A DNA stretch of 24,779 nucleotides from Aureococcus anophagefferens (lineage: Eukaryota > Sar > Pelagophyceae > Pelagomonadales > Pelagomonadaceae), in contig NW_008705598.1 of assembly GCF_000186865.1 (NCBI RefSeq), positions 59,418 through 84,196 of the forward strand, read 5' to 3'. The notes under the pieces are model-generated. The model was given only the letters and a program-made list of their open reading frames with translations. It was not told where the DNA came from and searched no databases. Of the stretch, positions 9,651 through 18,936 are shown piece after piece. Both the position numbers and the translations under genes were made by a program. Within the stretch, counting starts at the first letter, position 1. Each line of letters begins with the position of its first letter.

Positions 9651-10397
9651 TGCTGACCTGGCCAGCATATCAAAGCGAGGTGACTCTGGGTTCATACGTT
9701 ACATTTAATGAATAATTATAGGGAGCGGGGTAGGTTGAGCCGAAGCGCAAGACTTTCTCGAAAAAGGGTTCCTGTGGGTTCAAAGCCAACTTTTTGACCA
9801 AGGACAATACGATTCAAGGACGAGTTTTGGACGAGCCTTTGTCCGAATGGCTTTGCGATTTTTGTTGCAAAGATATGATTGAACGAGTGGCTCTGGCGCG
9901 TCGCCCCATGTCCGAAAATGCATCAAAAGTGCTGCAACAAAAGTCGAGTGGCCAGGAAACATTGGTCGAAAGCCTCTCGGACAATAAGATCTGCCTTGAA
10001 TGGTGTTGCCCCTCGGTCCACTTGAGCTGCTCTGTCAAAGTGAGTCACTGGAAGGGGTGGGGTCGCCTAGGTTAGTAAGGGCATGACAACGAAGAAGAGA
10101 ACGACGGCGCCAGACTTAACCTCCAACACCCCAGTCCGCGGACAGGCTGTTCTTGTTACTACTAGGACCGGTGACCAGATGTGTCGCTAGTAACCCAGGT
10201 GGGGTCCAAACTAGAAAGCGCCGTATTTCCCCGGGCTGGAGGTGCTGGGGGCTCTACTCAGGCGCCGGGGCCCCGGGCGGGCCCCGAACGAGAACGCGTC
10301 GAATTTCCCGCGTTCGAGCTGGGGTATTGGCCGCCCCTCTCTACTAGACCCCCCCTGCGGACCCTGTCCTAGTTTGAGCTCCGCCCACTTGTTGCTC
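9651..10397. other. Intergenic region between convergent DNAAF5 and TBL1
   Basis: It holds both genes' 3' flanks. A short open frame at 9780-10075 carries LCDFCC and CLEWCC but has no recognisable family. From 10190 to 10370 the sequence becomes GC-rich, with CAGGTGGGGTC (10197) and its inverted counterpart near 10347-10357. I see no RNA gene. Confidence 0.5.
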
Positions 10398-12603
10398 CTA
10401 GTTTCTGACGTCGATTATGGTCACTGCGTTCGTCGACGTGGCGGCAAGTCGAGTCCCGTTTGCGTTCCACGCAACTTCAAATATATCAGCCGATCCTTGG
10501 TTGAAAGTGCGAACCAGAATACCAGTTTTGACTGACCAGATGTTCAGTTGACCTCCAAGTGATCCAGATGCAAGGAGATCACCGTTTGGCGAGAACGCAA
10601 TGGTATAAACCTTCTTAGTATGATTTCGCAATGTATGCGAGCAAACTCCGATTTCGGTATCCCAGAGACGCACCGTGGCATCAAACGAAGCAGAAGCAAG
10701 TCTACACGGTGCCTATGCGAGATTTTCAATCAAATATACACAAAGACGCATAATATTCAACACAAGCACCCTTCGGGGTATCGTTTAAAACGTTTGGCAG
10801 TGCAGTTGTAGGACCTGTCGGTGACCATCGTATAGTATAAATCTCCTCGGTATGATTGCTGAACCGATAGACCGGGCTGGACCTGTTTGTTTGTAAGTAA
10901 AGATCGCGACCGCTTCATTGGCGCTGGCAGCTATGACTGGCCAAGCTGCCAAATGAGCACATTGTGGTCATCAGAGCATGAAGCAAGTAATGATCCTGAG
11001 GGATCCCATCGTATCGCATTGACCTCATCGGCGTGGCCAACAAGGACTTGCAAGGGAGTTGTCGTCGTCGCAGGAGAACCGGCTACAGCATTGTCATCTG
11101 CAAGGGCACATACAGCAATTGTGCGATCCGTGGAGCATGACGCAAAGACGTCACGGCCGTGGTATCCTCCTATGCAGGGAGATCCGTCACCTTCAAACGG
11201 TATAGTATCAAGAACCATGTTTCCAGTCTACATCCAAGACTTGAGCTGAGTGAGCCTCGAACTTGTGCTGAAGCTTGCCTAGATGAAGGCAAATTCTGCG
11301 GCAACATTGACCCAAATTGGAATACATTAACCCACACATAATCTCACCAGTGGCAACATCCCATACCGATACGCACTTGTCATATGACCCGGTGAGAAGC
11401 CGCTTACCCACAGCATCAAACCTTAGCGAAAATATGGACTCAGAATGAGCGGCGAGAGAATGCTGCAGGATCCCATCACGTGACCATAAGCGTGCGATGC
11501 CATCCATGCAGCCCGTTGCAAGTAAATTCCCGTCAGTAGACCATTCTAATGTTGTCACCTACCGACACAGAGTCTGAAACAAGCGACAACCAATAGAACA
11601 AAGTAGAGCGCATCATGATCTTCCTCAAGTGCTGCCGATGTCAGGCTTGGTTCAGCTGGTGCGACATACTCGAGCACCTTTGCTTGAGGGGGCAGTGCAT
11701 TAAGACAAGCAGCCGTTTTCCCCCCTGGGAAATCCCATAGGCGGACAGTTGAATCGCCCGAACCAGATGCAAGGAGTTCATCATGTGGATGCCATGAGCA
11801 ACAGAATACCTCAGCTTCATGACCGGCAAGAATCACGACATCGTTTGATGATATCATGCGCGAGGGAAGTACTGATGTATTGGTCTGAGGTTCGTCTATA
11901 GACAACTCACTACTCTCAAGCACTTGGCTCTCATTTGGGATGAGTGTTTCTCCTTTGAGTTCTGAACCTAATACGCGATACATGCTAAACAAGGGGATGG
12001 ACACTTGTGTCAACTGATTACGCGGCTGACACGCAGGGGTGCCATCTTTGGGCCGGTTCGGATAGGATATGAGACTCGAGCGTTGCAGGCCCACTTTCCA
12101 CGGCAACATTCGATTTGTTAATAGATGACGCGCCAGAACGCTTGCGCTTTTGCTCTGGCTTGTCTTCTCCTTCCTCCGCCCCCTCTTCCTCGTCCCGATT
12201 CTTGTCGTACTTGACGCACCATTTAGAATACCTCACCGATTGATTTCTCGATATCGTTCGTAAAACATTTGCATCAAGCATGCTCACACTATCAGCGACT
12301 TTTACATTGGATTGATCACTAGCCTCCTCTGCAAAGCTCGCAAGATTCAATTCGTCCATTTGTTGTTCAACCTATCACAAATCTAGAGCTACAGATTAGG
12401 GGGAGCATTACCTCGAGGTACATGAGACCCTTTTGAATGAATGAAATGAGTGCACCCGGCGGGACATGGCTAGCGTGCATCGTTGCGATGGTGGATTTGG
12501 TAACAAGAGATTCGTACGCAAATGTGAATGCGGAATGTAAATGTCCAGATTCCTGGAGGTACCGGTATACAAGGAAGTTGACCTCTTCAGCAGACACAGC
12601 CAT
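10398..12603 (-). CDS. TBL1: TBL1/TBL1XR1-like LisH-WD40 corepressor subunit, 8 exons
   Basis: In animals this protein is a stoichiometric subunit of the nuclear NCoR/SMRT-HDAC3 corepressor; Sif2 is the yeast counterpart. On the minus strand the exons are 12603-12412, 12371-12022, 11984-11612, 11558-11348, 11278-11216, 11169-10938, 10882-10799 and 10701-10398. Phases agree at all seven joins, giving 602 residues and TAG at 10400-10398. The LisH motif [20 protein letters not shown] occupies about residues 6-25. An acidic/basic linker (~110-140) precedes an eight-bladed-type WD40 propeller with [30 protein letters not shown] and [14 protein letters not shown]. Length exceeds the animal ~514 because of the linker. 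Donors at 11611 (GCGCTC) and 10798 (GCCAAA) are GC; the latter competes with a GT site that would delete the conserved WSPTGP. Confidence 0.95.
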
Positions 12604-13423
12604 GTCACTATGTATTCACCAAGAGGTAGGCGGTAGACTACCCTCAGACAAGCATGTAGTACTAACTAACTACCCCTACCAATGGGATCAGCCGATTGGA
12701 TTCTTGGAAAATATATCACTCGCTCTCTACATGGCCTAGGCCTAGGCCGGTAGCTAGAGCTGCAAGCTAGAGCAGGCCACTGGGGTAGTTAGCGAGAGAT
12801 GCCCGCAACTAGGGTAACATCGGGCGTTGAAGTCCACCGTGGCACCAGGGGGCTGTGCAGAGTTGTCTCCATAGGGTGACGTCGCGATAAAGGTAGAGCA
12901 GGGTAACGTAGATTGTGGGAATGATGGTAATTAAGACCCAGGCTGGCACTGTGCCATCCAAGCGCGGTCCGTAGGCCTTCATTTCTGGCATTCCTTAATC
13001 CGGCTGAGCTCAGCCCCCCTTTGCGGGGGGAGTTTATCTTGCGGGGAGTTTATCTTGCGAGTTCTTCTGACTCCTCGTGAAGCCCTGCGGCCCACACACT
13101 GCCTTGCGGCGGCTTCTGGCGGCCACAGATTACAGCAACATGGGATCGGGTGGGGCGCATTTCAGCCACTTCTTTGCTCTAGGATCGTTGGAAGGACCAA
13201 AAGTGCTTCCACAGAAGTGATTCCATGGCGGCCACGGAAGTGATTCCAACGGATTTGCACGCGTTTTTTATCCACTCGAATTTGGTTGATCCGTTTTACG
13301 ACGCCCACAGTAGGTTGACCGGGACCAAGTATACAGGGTTTATCGACTTGCTTCATTGCTGACAGTTGGTAGTAAACCTCCAATGGAATCCTCTTGCTGT
13401 ACATCTGCCCTCTCTGTCACTCA
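12604..13423. other. Intergenic region with small inverted and tandem repeats
   Basis: It lies upstream of TBL1 and downstream of the ankyrin-LOV gene (both minus). Visible structures are an 11-bp inverted pair CTAACTACCCC/GGGGTAGTTAG (12666-12676 and 12782-12792), a GGCCTAGGCC palindrome near 12735, a C6/G6 hairpin at 13014-13030, a 16-bp tandem (13027-13058) and two GAAGTGATTCCA copies near 13214 and 13238. No gene is supported. Confidence 0.6.
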
Positions 13424-15014
13424 TTATGAGATTTGGCACTGATTCTTGGCCTTCTCTCTCTTGTCATTCAGCTTACGACTTTTAGGGTCCTGCCTCTCTA
13501 CTATTTCTATCTCGCCGACCTTGCGCTTTGATTGCGAGAGTGCTTGTGGCGCCCGAGTTGGGTGCACATTGGTTTGTGTGCCTTCTAGCCAACCACCACT
13601 GTTGGGCTCCTGCGGCGTGTTCCGTTGTCGAAGTTGTTGAAGACGGAGAACGTTACGTTTACGATCGTCAACAATGGCTTCGGGGCAATTCTGGATTCCA
13701 ATGTAGTATCTAATTATGCCATTTGCGTGCAATGGTGTCAAGAGGAAGCAGTTGAGGAAGGTTCCCCCGTCTTTTTTGTAGTTCAGCAGCGAAACTTTGA
13801 CAGTAGATTGAGTTGCAAGCGCACGCCTGATCAAATCGACCTGACCTGTGGATGTTCCTGGGCCTTGCAGAAATCGACAATTTCGACCAAGGACATCCCC
13901 GGGTGCGTAACCAGTCTCCATAACGAATGCGGGACTCACCGCGATGATTGCTGCATCAGGATCGGCACAGTCGCTAACAAGAAAGCTGCAATTCCTTGCG
14001 CCTACAACCCAGCAAGATCTAGGATAAGTGGCCAGGGTTCCCCGAGGAGGGAGACAAAATGCTGATGATCTATGACGGAAGCATAGGCCAGTAGAAAGTC
14101 AAGGGACCCAGTCAAGTGCAGAGCTGTGCAATAACTCGAACATCTGTCGCATCCATGTCTCGCATAAAATCAGTAATAGTCATACCATCTGCCGTGACAA
14201 GGCGTAGGTTAGAGATAATGCGATCTGATAGGGACTGAATGAGACGTGTCTCAGTACGCGTCGACATGGATAGTGGCGATGCATGATCGCAACAGGCAAT
14301 AGCATCCAACTCGACATCTTTGATCGCATCCGATGGCCCTGACAACCCGCTGTCCTGCGAGTCACACGCAGCCCAAGAAACCACTGTGTCAACAATCGTG
14401 CGCCAATTGGGCTGTTGTGCTGGCACAACATAATCAAGAGGCGTATACCCGTGCTTGTCTTCGCTCAGCATGAGTTCAAGAAGGCCCGTACCTACCATAT
14501 AGTATGATGCTTATCCTTGTGGAGTAGCGCCGGAGGCTCGCGGCCTGTGCACTCATGAATCATATCAACCATCTTTTCCATCGCTTTCAAGACATCTGGT
14601 GGTGGTGGCTTGGCAGACCAAAAGACATCATGGAGAACATTCTTCCCGCTATCGCAACACACCATAGGGTTTGCACCTGATTTGAGCAGGAGACCAACGA
14701 CAGCGAGCGGGCTGTGACGATTCGTCGAAAGTGCGCGACGGCAGACCTTCATGAGCACAGTCTCCCCATTGACGTTCTGGGCATTTGCAAGATTGGGAAT
14801 CGATCTCCCCTCTGGCGCGACACGGCTTCGTATATCCTCTAGAGAACCCTCATACATCAGGCTCAGTAACGCCTTGTCGTACATTTGCGGTAGCTCGTCA
14901 GTTGTGAGGTACTTGAGCGCGACGCACATTATCTTCGATCGCGGATCATTGAACGCTACCGGATTGATCTTGATGCCGTGTCCCAGCAACGCTTTCAGAA
15001 AATAGTCCTTCGGC
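13424..15014 (-). CDS. Ankyrin-repeat protein with C-terminal LOV photosensor domain
   Basis: Exons on the minus strand are 15014-14551, 14491-14186, 14123-14063 (preferred) and 13985-13424; the first exon and start are unresolved (a candidate ATG is at 15301). Ankyrin-type sequence includes VVGLLLKSGANP and DKHGYTPLDYV. The LOV domain begins near SDCADPDAAIIAVSPAF. It has the flavin-adduct motif GRNCRFLQG with its reactive Cys, NYKKDGGTFLN and a final IGIQ, so the FMN-contacting Asn, Asn and Gln are present and photochemistry is plausible. A Gln/Arg-rich tail of about 75 residues follows, with no recognised effector. The 14550 donor is GCACAG (59-nt intron). The join before LOV may use GCATTT at 14062 (77 nt). 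Ankyrin repeats likely provide protein binding that light could modulate; this is inference. Confidence 0.85.
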
Positions 15015-15229
15015 CTACGGCAAATTCCAAATGTAACAAAATAACGTTGATATTATAATACGCCCTGCAAGTACGAGTCATCCTGCATCTAGTGTACTGC
15101 TCACGACTTGATGTCGTTGGATTGAGGCAAGTGAGACCACCAGAGGCCGCGAGCAGAAGTATACGCGGTCTGAGCTCCCTCGCCGGGCAATAAGTGGATG
15201 CACACAATTGGATGCGCAGCTTTTGTGGC

Positions 15230-15259
15230 CTAGCAAGCAGGCTCCTAGCAAGCAGGCTC
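15230..15259. repeat. 15-bp tandem repeat, two copies
   Basis: CTAGCAAGCAGGCTC occurs twice head to tail, flanked by further GTGGCCTAG copies at about 15225 and 15268. It lies in the 5' region of the ankyrin-LOV gene, probably intronic or 5' flanking. Confidence 0.85.
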
Positions 15260-15340
15260 CTAGATTGTGGCCTAGCACTGGCAACTTTCCATCGATGACA
15301 TGTTTTCCCCCTAATGACCACCAAATGTAAAGAAAATCAG

Positions 15341-15493
15341 CTGTTAGAATCCGAGTATGCTAGTATGAAGCACCAGCATAGTATAGCATGAGCATAGCCA
15401 GTATAAGGCAGACTTAGCATAGCCAGCATAGGCCAGTATGAGCGTCCCAGCATAGGGAGGATAGCATAGTCCCGAGTTAGGGCAGCATAGCCC
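15341..15493. repeat. 153-bp AGCATAG-rich direct repeat, copy 1
   Basis: It matches 17321-17473 with one mismatch (C at 15483, T at 17463), exactly 1980 bp apart. It contains seven exact AGCATAG words separated by 2-20 bp. Both copies start CTGTTAGAATCCGAGTATGC and end AGCATAGCCC, and identity stops abruptly on both sides. It lies in the 5' flank of the minus-strand ankyrin-LOV gene. Confidence 0.95.
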
Positions 15494-15851
15494 AAGGAGC
15501 GGAATGTAGGCTCCTTAAGTAGCTGGCTTATCGCCAAGCGCACTTTGATTGTGCTTAATCACACTCGCGTTCTAAGGGCGATATTCGCCGCTTTATCATG
15601 GTAGCAGGTGCACTATGCGCAGCATGCAGTCTGGCAGAGAAGCAAAAAGGAAAGTATCGAAAGAAAAGCAAAAGACAAAGGAGCAAGCATCCGTATGAAT
15701 ACATTCATACTGACCTCATGGAGGCAGCAACAGAATCAGCAGCGAAGCTCGGCACCAGACCGCCTCCTGCTCTCCGAGCTGCAAACCGCGAGATCGCGAT
15801 CGCGAAACCAATTCTTTACTTTAACTAGGACTACTGCGACTTTTTTTTACT

Positions 15852-16382
15852 ATGGGAGGCGGCCGAGAACTAAACTCGGTTGCTTTGCTAGAACTTCCAT
15901 TTACCGTCGACATGTCCGAGGCGTCGCGCGCGAACGCGTTCCAGATGTTTGGTGGAAATCGATTCATTTATGCATCGGGCAGACAGCCCGGGTGTATGAT
16001 AGAGCAGCCAAAAGGCGTCACGAGTTTAAATTTGTTGAGAGAAGCAGCGTTGCGTATGGATTTGGTCGCAGATCAGGCATCTTCGCACCCAATCCTAGGG
16101 GAGGTAACTCCTCCCGTGTCTCGACCGCGGCTGATCGTCTCACTCCGAGTGCGTAAAGATTCGAAGTGCATCTTGGACGGCGCGGTTATTGGCCAGGTGA
16201 GGCAACGGGGGCACTTCTGGGATGCAATGGCCGACTACCACACGTCCGAGCTAGTGCGACGGGAGTCAGTGCCGCTGCAGTATGCTAGGACTACTCGAGG
16301 CGATGAGCTTAGCGGTCCGAACGGCGCCTACAAGTGCCATGCTTGGACAGAGCCGAGGTCGGTGAAAAGAACGGGAGGCTGA
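15852..16382 (+). CDS. GTF3C5: TFIIIC tau95/GTF3C5-like N-terminal fragment
   Basis: TFIIIC recruits RNA polymerase III to tRNA genes; tau95 is in the DNA-binding tauA half. The 176-residue frame from the ATG at 15852 shows the tau95 N-terminal barrel pattern: a FQMFGG segment like the family's TLGG, SHPILGE, a LIVSLRVRK strand, and GAVIGQVRQRGHFWDAMADY, where the family has a G-V-x-x-T-x-R-F-x-x-M-A-D-F strand. The middle and C-terminal domains (the family is about 500-650 residues) are not seen before a MITE at 16773, and the final ~40 residues look unrelated, so exon 1 may end near MADYHTS. It is either a truncated copy or has exons I missed. It lies between the two 153-bp repeats. Confidence 0.5.
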   Translation: MGGGRELNSVALLELPFTVDMSEASRANAFQMFGGNRFIYASGRQPGCMIEQPKGVTSLNLLREAALRMDLVADQASSHPILGEVTPPVSRPRLIVSLRVRKDSKCILDGAVIGQVRQRGHFWDAMADYHTSELVRRESVPLQYARTTRGDELSGPNGAYKCHAWTEPRSVKRTGG

Positions 16383-16701
16383 ATACCTGGTTCGCTCGCC
16401 GTATAGGAGACGCTAAGGCAACCTAGAGCGGCCACCATCATGTTGGCGGTCCGGTTCTGATATTTCTCGGAACGGATATTCCCGGTCTCGGCCGAAAGGT
16501 ATTTTCGTGCTTTATTTGACCAGGTGTGTGATCTAAATTTCACGGCTTGGGATGATCAAGTTCTGCGCACAAAATTTGCCCAGACGCACACAACATGCTG
16601 TTCATGTATGGCTAAGACAAGGTTGTTGTGGTAATAGCGGGGCCTCTAGTTACCAACATAAAAAAAACCTTTTCCGGCCCGTTACGGCGGCCAATATCAC
16701 C

Positions 16702-16726
16702 GGAGAAACTCCTGCATCGTTTCTCC
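16702..16726. repeat. Hairpin GGAGAAAC/GTTTCTCC
   Basis: The 8-bp arms are separated by 9 bases, just upstream of the MITE. A motif at about 16663 (AAAAAACCTTTTCCGGCC) resembles the MITE interior at 16799 (AAAAACCTTTACCGGTCC), so an older related insertion may lie here. Confidence 0.6.
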
Positions 16727-16772
16727 TGACTCCCTGTGAAGCCCTGCTGCGGGACGGGGAAGGTTACGCCTA

Positions 16773-17256
16773 ATGGGGCTCTAGGTTCCACTTTACTGAA
16801 AAACCTTTACCGGTCCAGGGGCAGGTTTTTCGGGTTTTACTTTACCGGTGATTCGCCGCCGGCGAGTTTACTGCCGGGCCGGTTTTTCGGCGGCCGAGAG
16901 GCCCTTCAACTTGAAGTTCAAGCCGTGGCGTCCCGCGTACTACGCGGCGCGCGTGACGCGCGGAAACGACCGAAATAAACGCTGCTTCATCGGCGCGGGT
17001 ATTGCGGCGCGTTGCGATTCCTCCTGCGAGGACGGCGCTGGTTGTGTTAGGGGCTCGGCAGCCAGTTTATCGTGGTTTACTTCAAGTTGAGGTGCAACTT
17101 TACTTCAATTTACCACGGAAACTCGCCATTTCCCGCAACTAGCGGCGCCGGAAAATCGAGTTGCGGTAGACGAGAAACCTGCGACGCCTCCGGAAAAGCA
17201 AGTAAACCTGCACCTGCCGGCGAATTACGGCAGTAAAGTGGAACCTAGATGGGGCT
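16773..17256. mobile_element. 468-bp MITE with 18-bp terminal inverted repeats and 8-bp target duplication
   Basis: CTAGGTTCCACTTTACTG at 16781-16798 is matched exactly in reverse complement at 17231-17248. ATGGGGCT directly flanks both ends (16773-16780 and 17249-17256). A perfect 8-bp duplication with short inverted ends is typical of hAT (also P-type) transposons. The interior has no long open frame and carries several TTTACCGG and ACTTCAAGTT-like motifs, so it is non-autonomous. Perfect ends and duplication suggest a fairly recent insertion. Confidence 0.9.
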
Positions 17257-17320
17257 GCCCTGCCGCCCGAGGGTGAACTATCGAGGTTACGCAATGGCGG
17301 TACACCGGCGTCTCTGTTAT

Positions 17321-17473
17321 CTGTTAGAATCCGAGTATGCTAGTATGAAGCACCAGCATAGTATAGCATGAGCATAGCCAGTATAAGGCAGACTTAGCAT
17401 AGCCAGCATAGGCCAGTATGAGCGTCCCAGCATAGGGAGGATAGCATAGTCCCGAGTTAGGGTAGCATAGCCC
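17321..17473. repeat. 153-bp AGCATAG-rich direct repeat, copy 2
   Basis: One mismatch from 15341-15493. It ends six bases before the 17-bp inverted repeat element at 17479 and lies about 270 bp upstream of the PP2A start codon. Confidence 0.95.
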
Positions 17474-17478
17474 TAGGA

Positions 17479-17682
17479 TTGGTTTTCGACCCTCGTCGCC
17501 AAAAATACGAATTTCGATGACGCGAAACTCGTCGTCCCGGCGGCCGATTTGGATAGTTGGACGTTCCAGGCCCGGGACGAAGGTCCGGACGAGGGAACTA
17601 AACAGCAAAACCGAAGCGAAATCGGCCTCGATGGCGTCCAGAGGCGTCGGAAAGTCGACCCCCGGCGAGGGTCGAAAACCAA
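17479..17682. mobile_element. 204-bp inverted-repeat element upstream of PP2A
   Basis: TTGGTTTTCGACCCTCG at 17479-17495 is perfectly complementary to 17666-17682. Nested CGTCCCGG/CCGGGACG arms lie inside. I found no target-site duplication. It could be a foldback MITE or a promoter-proximal palindrome, as the PP2A ATG is only 58 bp further on. Confidence 0.65.
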
Positions 17683-17740
17683 AGCAACCCTTCATAAGCA
17701 CCCAAAAACGTGAACGCCTGCTCGCGGCGCATGACAAACA

Positions 17741-18936
17741 ATGAATTTGGAGGGATGCATCGAAAAGTTGATGGAATGCCGACCTCTCACGGAAACCGAA
17801 GTGCGACAGCTCTGTGACAACGCTCGAGACGCGCGTTGCTGTGTCGGCAATAGCCCATTTAGCAGCAAATTTATAAGGATCCAAATCACAGGCGCTGAAG
17901 CGCGATGCGAATGTACGGCGCGTAAAGTCACCAGTTACGATCGTGGGAGATATCCATGGCCAATTTCATGATCTTCTGGAGCTTTTTCGGATTGGCGGAC
18001 ACGCTCCCGATACTAATTACCTATTCATGGGTCCAGCTTTCAGTGTTACTTACGCATACGCGAGTTTTTGAATTGCACATCGCAGGTGACTACGTTGACC
18101 GTGGCTACTATAGTGTTGAATGTGTTACGGCATGACCCGTGTCCCGCACTTCTCCTATCACGTGATAGAGTGTGTGTAGCTGGTCGTGGCACTCAAAGTA
18201 CGTTATCCTGAGCGCGTGACTATCCTCCGCGGAAACCATGAATCACGGCAAATAACCCAAGTTTATGGCTTCTATGACGAATGCGTTCGCAAGTATGGCA
18301 ACGCTAGCGTAAGCCCCGTACATATATGAGCTGATTAATAGTGGATCTTAGGTGTGGAAATTGTTCACAGACCTCTTTGATCATCTTCCGCTTGCGGCCA
18401 TGGTGGATGAGCGTCTGTTTTGCCCACATGGTGGCTTGTCACCTAGCTTGGATACAGTGGATCAGATTCTGGCTTTGGACCGCGCCCACGAAGTTCCACA
18501 TGAAGGTCCTATCTGTGATCTCATGTGGAGTGACCCTGATGACCGTCTCGGTTGGGGCATCTCACCGCGTGGCGCTGGCTACACGTTCGGTCATGACATA
18601 TCCGAGAAATTCAATCGTGAAAATGGTTTCGATTTCATCGTCCGTGCTCATCAGCTTGTCATGGAGGGCTACAGTTGGTTTCACAATGAGCGCCTTGTGA
18701 CCGTGTTTTCGGCTCCTAACTACTGCTATCGATGCGGCAACATGGCCGCTATCATGGAAGTTGACGAACATCTTGCATCCAACTTTATTCAGCATGCTGC
18801 ATCAGTGTCCTACGATTCACCAATCTTTTTGTTGCAAGCATTTTGGAGACCTAGGTTTGACCCGGCACCTCGCCGTGGCGGTGATGGGGGCCTTGGCATC
18901 GAAGTTTCGCAGCAGACCCCAGACTACTTTCTGTGA
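17741..18936 (+). CDS. PPP2CA: Serine/threonine protein phosphatase 2A catalytic subunit, 6 exons
   Basis: It dephosphorylates Ser/Thr in many pathways as the catalytic subunit of the PP2A heterotrimer. Joining 17741-17830, 17892-18030, 18086-18129, 18180-18308, 18352-18791 and 18855-18936 gives 307 residues, matching the family's ~306-309. Metal-binding signatures are present: GDIHGQ (~49-54), GDYVDRG (~77-83), RGNHES and HGGLSPS, plus [10 protein letters not shown] and [11 protein letters not shown]. The C-terminus TPDYFL is the site where family members are carboxymethylated, and favours PP2A over PP4 or PP6. Introns 1, 3 and 5 start with GC (GCGCGT at 17831, GCATGA at 18130, GCATGC at 18792); introns 2 and 4 start with GT. 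Intron 5 is 63 nt, in frame and stop-free; removing it restores [12 protein letters not shown]. Confidence 0.96.

Noticed and set aside
10153..10372. Short GC-rich frames between DNAAF5 and TBL1
   Set aside because: They overlap in several phases, have no family signature, and sit over imperfect GC-rich repeats.
13986..14008. A 23-nt micro-intron before the LOV domain
   Set aside because: It restores the frame, but a GC donor at 14062 (77 nt) does so with a size typical of the other introns.
15341..17473. LTR retrotransposon with 153-bp LTRs
   Set aside because: No matching target duplication, primer-binding site, polypurine tract or gag/pol sequence between the repeats.
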